Source of the DNA: Victivallales bacterium
GTDB lineage: Bacteria > Verrucomicrobiota > Lentisphaeria > Oligosphaerales > Oligosphaeraceae
Direction: 5' to 3'
Assembly (NCBI GenBank): GCA_017458805.1
Contig: JAFTAC010000014.1
Coordinates: 1-8,353, forward strand
DNA: 8,353 bases
Position 1 is the first letter of the stretch. Each line of letters begins with the position of its first letter. A program made the position numbers and the translations under genes. Positions 6,240 to 8,353 of the stretch are shown in pieces. The notes beneath the pieces were generated by a model that worked only from the letters and a program-made list of their open reading frames with translations, had not been told where the DNA came from and did not search any database.

Positions 6240-6773
6240 ATGTCACGCATGGGCAATAAACCAATTGACATTCCCTCGGGCGTTAAGCTGGAGCAGAATG
6301 GTCAGGCAGTTGTTGTCAGCGGCCCCAAGGGCAAGCTGGACATCACGCTGCCGCAAGGAATCAGCTTGGAACAGCAGGATGCCAAGCTGCACATCAAACG
6401 CAGTAATGACTCCAAGCAGCAGAAGATGCTGCATGGCACGGCCAGAAGCCTCGTGAACGCGATGGTGGTTGGGGTCAGCACTGGCTTCAAAATCGATTTG
6501 GAACTCGCCGGCGTCGGCTACAGGGCTGCTGTGGCCGGTCAGAAACTGACATTCAACCTCGGATACTCCAACCCCGTTGAATACGTCGTCCCCGAGGGTG
6601 TGACAGCAACCATGTCCGACCCGACCCACCTTTCCCTGACGAGCATCGACAAGCACCTGGTTGGCCAGGTTGCCGCCAAGATCCGCAGCTTCCGCGTTCC
6701 CGACTCCTACCATGGCAAGGGCGTGAAGTATGCTGGCGAGCAGTTGACTCTGAAGGAAGGCAAGAAGGCATAA
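6240..6773 (+). CDS. rplF: 50S ribosomal protein L6
   Basis: The product has 177 residues, the normal length. L6 binds 23S rRNA near the sarcin-ricin loop and the factor-binding site. The N-terminus MSRMGNKPIDIPSGVKL, the middle ARSLVNAMVVGVSTGFKIDLELAGVGYRAA and the C-terminal signature (VGQVAAKIRSFRVPDSYHGKGVKYAGE) are all present. AAGGA at 6226-6230 supports the ATG at 6240. The stop is immediately followed by a strong Shine-Dalgarno that has no gene at the right distance (see 6774-6778). Confidence 0.97.
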   Translation: MSRMGNKPIDIPSGVKLEQNGQAVVVSGPKGKLDITLPQGISLEQQDAKLHIKRSNDSKQQKMLHGTARSLVNAMVVGVSTGFKIDLELAGVGYRAAVAGQKLTFNLGYSNPVEYVVPEGVTATMSDPTHLSLTSIDKHLVGQVAAKIRSFRVPDSYHGKGVKYAGEQLTLKEGKKA

Positions 6774-6778
6774 GGAGG
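6774..6778 (+). promoter_or_regulatory. Orphan Shine-Dalgarno after rplF
   Basis: TAAGGAGG at 6771-6778 joins the rplF stop to a perfect GGAGG. The next bases (CATAACAAAACAACTGCAAC) offer no ATG or GTG at ribosome-binding distance, and rplR starts 243 nt further on with its own AGGAG. In tightly packed spc clusters this is exactly where an rplR ribosome-binding site would sit. Confidence 0.55.
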
Positions 6779-6829
6779 CATAACAAAACAACTGCAACAT
6801 TTGATTGCGTATTTGGGTGCTTTTCTACA

Positions 6830-6869
6830 CAATTACGCGTTACATAGTTTACTATGCGCCTTGTAATTG
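6830..6869. repeat. Imperfect palindrome in the rplF-rplR spacer
   Basis: CAATTAC (6830-6836) pairs with GTAATTG (6863-6869), GCG (6837-6839) with CGC (6857-6859), and CATAG (6843-6847) with CTATG (6852-6856) around a TTTA loop, with 3-nt bulges on each side. The surrounding DNA is AT-rich and there is no U-run. It could be the core of a small mobile or REP-like repeat, or a processing hairpin; copy number cannot be judged from one window. Confidence 0.4.
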
Positions 6870-6893
6870 CATAGCAAAATCATTCCAAATCCC

Positions 6894-7007
6894 CTAATCA
6901 AATATATTGCATTTGTTTTGTTTCGCCTCCTGGCGGTTGTTAGCATCTTGGTAGTAGTTGAAGCCGCCCGTCATCTCCTGGAGAGAGGTGCTGGCGGTTT
7001 CCGACAG
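6894..7007 (-). pseudogene. Antisense coding-like remnant in the rplF-rplR spacer
   Basis: Read on the minus strand from 7007, this gives LSETASTSLQEMTGGFNYYQ, then DANNRQEAKQNKCNIFD and a TAG at 6896-6894. The first 25 or so codons (to about 6924) mostly end in G or C, as real genes here do. The rest are AT-rich, as though a gene fragment had been joined to unrelated DNA. There is no start codon for it except inside antisense rplR. The peptide vaguely recalls the ETAxSLEEMT helix of chemotaxis receptors, but the spacing is off and I do not rely on it. The rplR ribosome-binding site lies in this segment on the other strand. Confidence 0.3.
6960..7001 (+). promoter_or_regulatory. Hairpin just upstream of the rplR ribosome-binding site
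   Basis: GAAGCCGCC (6960-6968) pairs with GGCGGTTTC (6993-7001), 9 bp with one G-U. CATCTC (6972-6977) pairs with GAGGTG (6985-6990) inside it. The stem ends 4 nt before AGGAG (7006-7010). It may shield or present that site, making rplR translation separately adjustable; this is inference. Confidence 0.4.
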
Positions 7008-7020
7008 GAGTAAATCAAGC

Positions 7021-7383
7021 ATGAGCAAAATCACGAAGAAAGAGGCGCTGAAGATGCGCCACGCCCGTCTGCGGCGGAAACTTGCAGGCACGGCTGAACG
7101 CCCCCGCTTGAGCGTCTGCCGTACTGGTGCGCATATCTATGCTCAGGTCATCGACGATGATTTGGGCAACACGCTCGTCTCGGCCTCCACGGTTGAGAAG
7201 GAGATGCGTGAGCAGAAGCTTGCTGCGAACATGAAGAGCGCCGCCATCATCGGCAAGGCGATTGCCGAAAGGGCATTGGCGAAGAACATCAAGGCGGTCG
7301 TCTTTGACCGCGGCGGTTTCCCCTTCCATGGTTGTATCAAGGCCGTTGCCGACGCAGCTCGTGAAGCAGGATTGGAATTCTAG
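7021..7383 (+). CDS. rplR: 50S ribosomal protein L18
   Basis: The product has 120 residues, the normal length. L18 binds 5S rRNA together with L5 and helps place it in the central protuberance. Motifs are MRHARLRRKLAGTAERPRLSV, HIYAQVIDDDLGNTLVSAST, the loop VVFDRGGFPFHG and the end ADAAREAGLEF. AGGAG at 7006-7010, 10 nt upstream, decides the ATG at 7021; the frame stays open further upstream but that part is spacer. Unusually for spc, it is separated from both neighbours by long hairpin-bearing spacers. Confidence 0.97.
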   Translation: MSKITKKEALKMRHARLRRKLAGTAERPRLSVCRTGAHIYAQVIDDDLGNTLVSASTVEKEMREQKLAANMKSAAIIGKAIAERALAKNIKAVVFDRGGFPFHGCIKAVADAAREAGLEF

Positions 7384-7398
7384 AAGGGCGTGAGGCGA

Positions 7399-7419
7399 GC
7401 CTGCCCAGGGAGGGCGGGC
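7399..7419 (+). other. Strong hairpin after rplR
   Basis: GCCTGCCC (7399-7406) pairs with GGGCGGGC (7412-7419), an 8-bp GC-rich stem with one G-U and an AGGGA loop, 15 nt after the rplR stop. The following GTTAGTCGATCGCATT lacks a U-run, so it is not a standard intrinsic terminator. It could protect the 3' end of a processed mRNA or cause partial attenuation. Confidence 0.45.
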
Positions 7420-7441
7420 GTTAGTCGATCGCATTAAAAAT

Positions 7442-7494
7442 GAGGCGGTTGAAGAACAAGAGTGGATGTCCACCATGGATTTTTCAGCCACCTC
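7442..7494 (+). promoter_or_regulatory. Long hairpin in the rpsE leader
   Basis: GAGGCGGTTGAA (7442-7453) pairs with TTCAGCCACCTC (7483-7494), 12 positions with one C-A mismatch and one G-U. A second stem, GTGG (7462-7465) with CCAC (7470-7473), lies in its loop. It ends 16 nt before the rpsE ribosome-binding site. An ATG at 7440 opens a 26-codon frame ending TAG at 7518-7520, 3 nt before rpsE, but it has no Shine-Dalgarno. Confidence 0.4.
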
Positions 7495-7523
7495 GCAACA
7501 CAAGAAATCTTAGGAGATAGATT

Positions 7524-8066
7524 GTGGCAGAACCGAAAAATGGTAAAGTAGAGAGCGCGGAAGAGCTTTCAGCAAACGCCCCTCGGATTGACAAGCCAGA
7601 GGCCACTGATGAAGAACGCGTCGTCTGTGTGAACCGCAACAGCAAGGTTGTGAAAGGCGGACGCAATTTCAGCTTCAGTGCCCTGGTCGTTGTCGGAGAC
7701 AAGAAAGGCAGAGTTGGCATTGGGTTTGGCAAGGCGAATGAAAACGCCGACGCGATCCGCAAGGGTGGCGAGCAAGCCCGCAAGCACATGATGACGGTTC
7801 CGATGAACGGTGACACCATCACGCACCGTGTCGAGGCCTCCTTCGGCGGCGCGAAGATCATGATTCGCCCTGCATCGCCTGGAACAGGCGTGATTGCAGG
7901 TGGCGGCATGCGCCATGTCCTGGAGCTGGCGGGCATCAAGGATGTCCTGGCCAAGTCCCTGGGTGCAAAGAATTCAGTGAATGTTGTGAAGGCAACCATC
8001 GAGGCTATCAAGAAACTCCGCACGAAGGCTGAGATTCTTGACAAGCGTGGAATCAGTGCCCTCTGA
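7524..8066 (+). CDS. rpsE: 30S ribosomal protein S5
   Basis: The product has 180 residues from a GTG start with TAGGAG at 7511-7516, 7 nt upstream. S5 lies at the mRNA entry side with S3 and S4 and affects decoding accuracy. After an acidic, poorly conserved N-terminus of about 30 residues come the dsRBD-like fold (ERVVCVNRNSKVVKGGRNFS, VVVGDKKGRVGIGFGKANE) and the C-terminal domain (RPASPGTGVIAGGGMRHVLE, GIKDVLAKSLGAKN, NVVKATIEAI). It ends RGISAL. Another frame stays open past this stop (about 8047-8112) and would read an acidic tail, FNPEETEVASERRV, but a frameshift is not needed to explain S5. Confidence 0.97.
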   Translation: MAEPKNGKVESAEELSANAPRIDKPEATDEERVVCVNRNSKVVKGGRNFSFSALVVVGDKKGRVGIGFGKANENADAIRKGGEQARKHMMTVPMNGDTITHRVEASFGGAKIMIRPASPGTGVIAGGGMRHVLELAGIKDVLAKSLGAKNSVNVVKATIEAIKKLRTKAEILDKRGISAL

Positions 8067-8226
8067 AACCTTTAATCCCGAGGAAACCGAGGTTGCGTCG
8101 GAAAGGCGGGTCTAGGTCGTCGCAATGGAACGTTTGGATTTGTATATCCAGCGTATCGAAAACGATGACAGGGGCTTCCGCCTGATGCAGGCGATGGTTT
8201 TCTCCAGAACGCTGAGGAAGCGACAG
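8067..8226 (+). other. Spacer at the usual rpmD (L30) position; no L30 gene
   Basis: In many bacteria rpmD (about 60 codons) lies between rpsE and rplO. Here there are 160 nt and no frame gives an L30-like sequence. The region holds a perfect CGCCTG-ATG-CAGGCG hairpin at 8179-8193 and an ATG at 8125 whose 34 codons run in frame into rplO. Whether this is decayed rpmD or unrelated leader cannot be told by eye. Confidence 0.6.
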
Positions 8227-8353
8227 ATGAAACTACACGAATTGAAAAATACGTTTCCGCGTCAGAATCGCAAGCGCGTTGGACGCGGTGATGGTTCAGG
8301 TCATGGGCGCACCGCCGGTCGCGGTGAGAAAGGTGCGGGAGCCAGAACAGGCC
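8227..8353 (+). CDS. rplO: 50S ribosomal protein L15 (partial, 3' end off window)
   Basis: Only the first 42 codons are present. They show the N-terminal L15 signature: MKLHELKNTFPRQNRKRVGR, then GDGSGHGRTAGRGEKGAGAR, the Gly/Arg-rich extension that threads into 23S rRNA. L15 is needed for late 50S assembly. The ATG at 8227 has GAGGA at 8214-8218, 8 nt upstream, and matches the usual MKLHEL start. An in-frame ATG at 8125 would add 34 residues but has no good ribosome-binding site. In most genomes secY follows; that is outside the window. Confidence 0.96.
   Translation, partial: MKLHELKNTFPRQNRKRVGRGDGSGHGRTAGRGEKGAGARTG

Noticed and set aside
6240..6800. Minus-strand 185-codon frame opposite rplF
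   Set aside because: Antisense shadow of rplF with no family features.
7399..7440. Intrinsic terminator after rplR
   Set aside because: The stem is strong but no U-run follows, and rpsE continues the operon.
7394..7513. Open frame of 39 codons between rplR and rpsE (GEPAQGGRALVDRIKNEAVE...)
   Set aside because: This length is expected by chance, there is no start codon with a ribosome-binding site, and the bases are explained by two hairpins.

Overview
The window carries the downstream half of the S10 ribosomal-protein cluster joined to most of the spc cluster, all on the + strand. Upstream of it are a divergent Rpn/PD-(D/E)XK-type 'transposase' gene that runs off the left edge, and a secreted coiled-coil protein. 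Start codons are ATG or GTG, nearly all with good Shine-Dalgarno sites, so this is a bacterium. Rpn-type genes of this subtype are common in gut anaerobes. No L30 gene (rpmD) lies between S5 and L15, and S14 is the short zinc-binding form. A PVC-superphylum organism (for example a Lentisphaerota-like lineage) would fit, but this is a low-confidence inference.

Layout. 1-877 (-): partial Rpn-family nuclease/transposase. 878-1533: gene-free and mostly AT-rich, with tandem hairpins in the leader of the minus-strand gene, candidate promoters, and a GC-rich structured island at 1353-1495. 1534-2325 (+): exported coiled-coil protein with a small C-terminal beta domain, sitting where rpsS (S19) would normally be. 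2334-2360: hairpin in the rplV leader. 2398-6773: rplV, rpsC, rplP, rpmC, rpsQ, rplN, rplX, rplE, rpsN, rpsH and rplF, tightly packed with short gaps or overlaps, as expected for one transcript. 6774-7020: an unusual spacer containing an orphan Shine-Dalgarno, a palindrome and an antisense coding-like remnant. 7021-7383: rplR. 7384-7523: a second structured spacer. 7524-8066: rpsE. 8067-8226: a spacer at the usual rpmD position. 8227-end: rplO, cut by the window.

The ribosomal genes encode components of both subunits. S3, S5, S8, S14 and S17 belong to the 30S; L5, L6, L14, L15, L16, L18, L22, L24 and L29 belong to the 50S. Their co-transcription keeps stoichiometry. Points outside the normal pattern are: the cluster broken upstream of rplV; a Lys-rich insertion of about 23 residues in the KH loop of S3; a 77-nt rpsC/rplP overlap; a C-terminally short L24; and three expanded, hairpin-bearing spacers around rplR and rpsE. 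I see no CRISPR array, tRNA, rRNA or clearly new multi-gene system. The most unusual material is non-coding.
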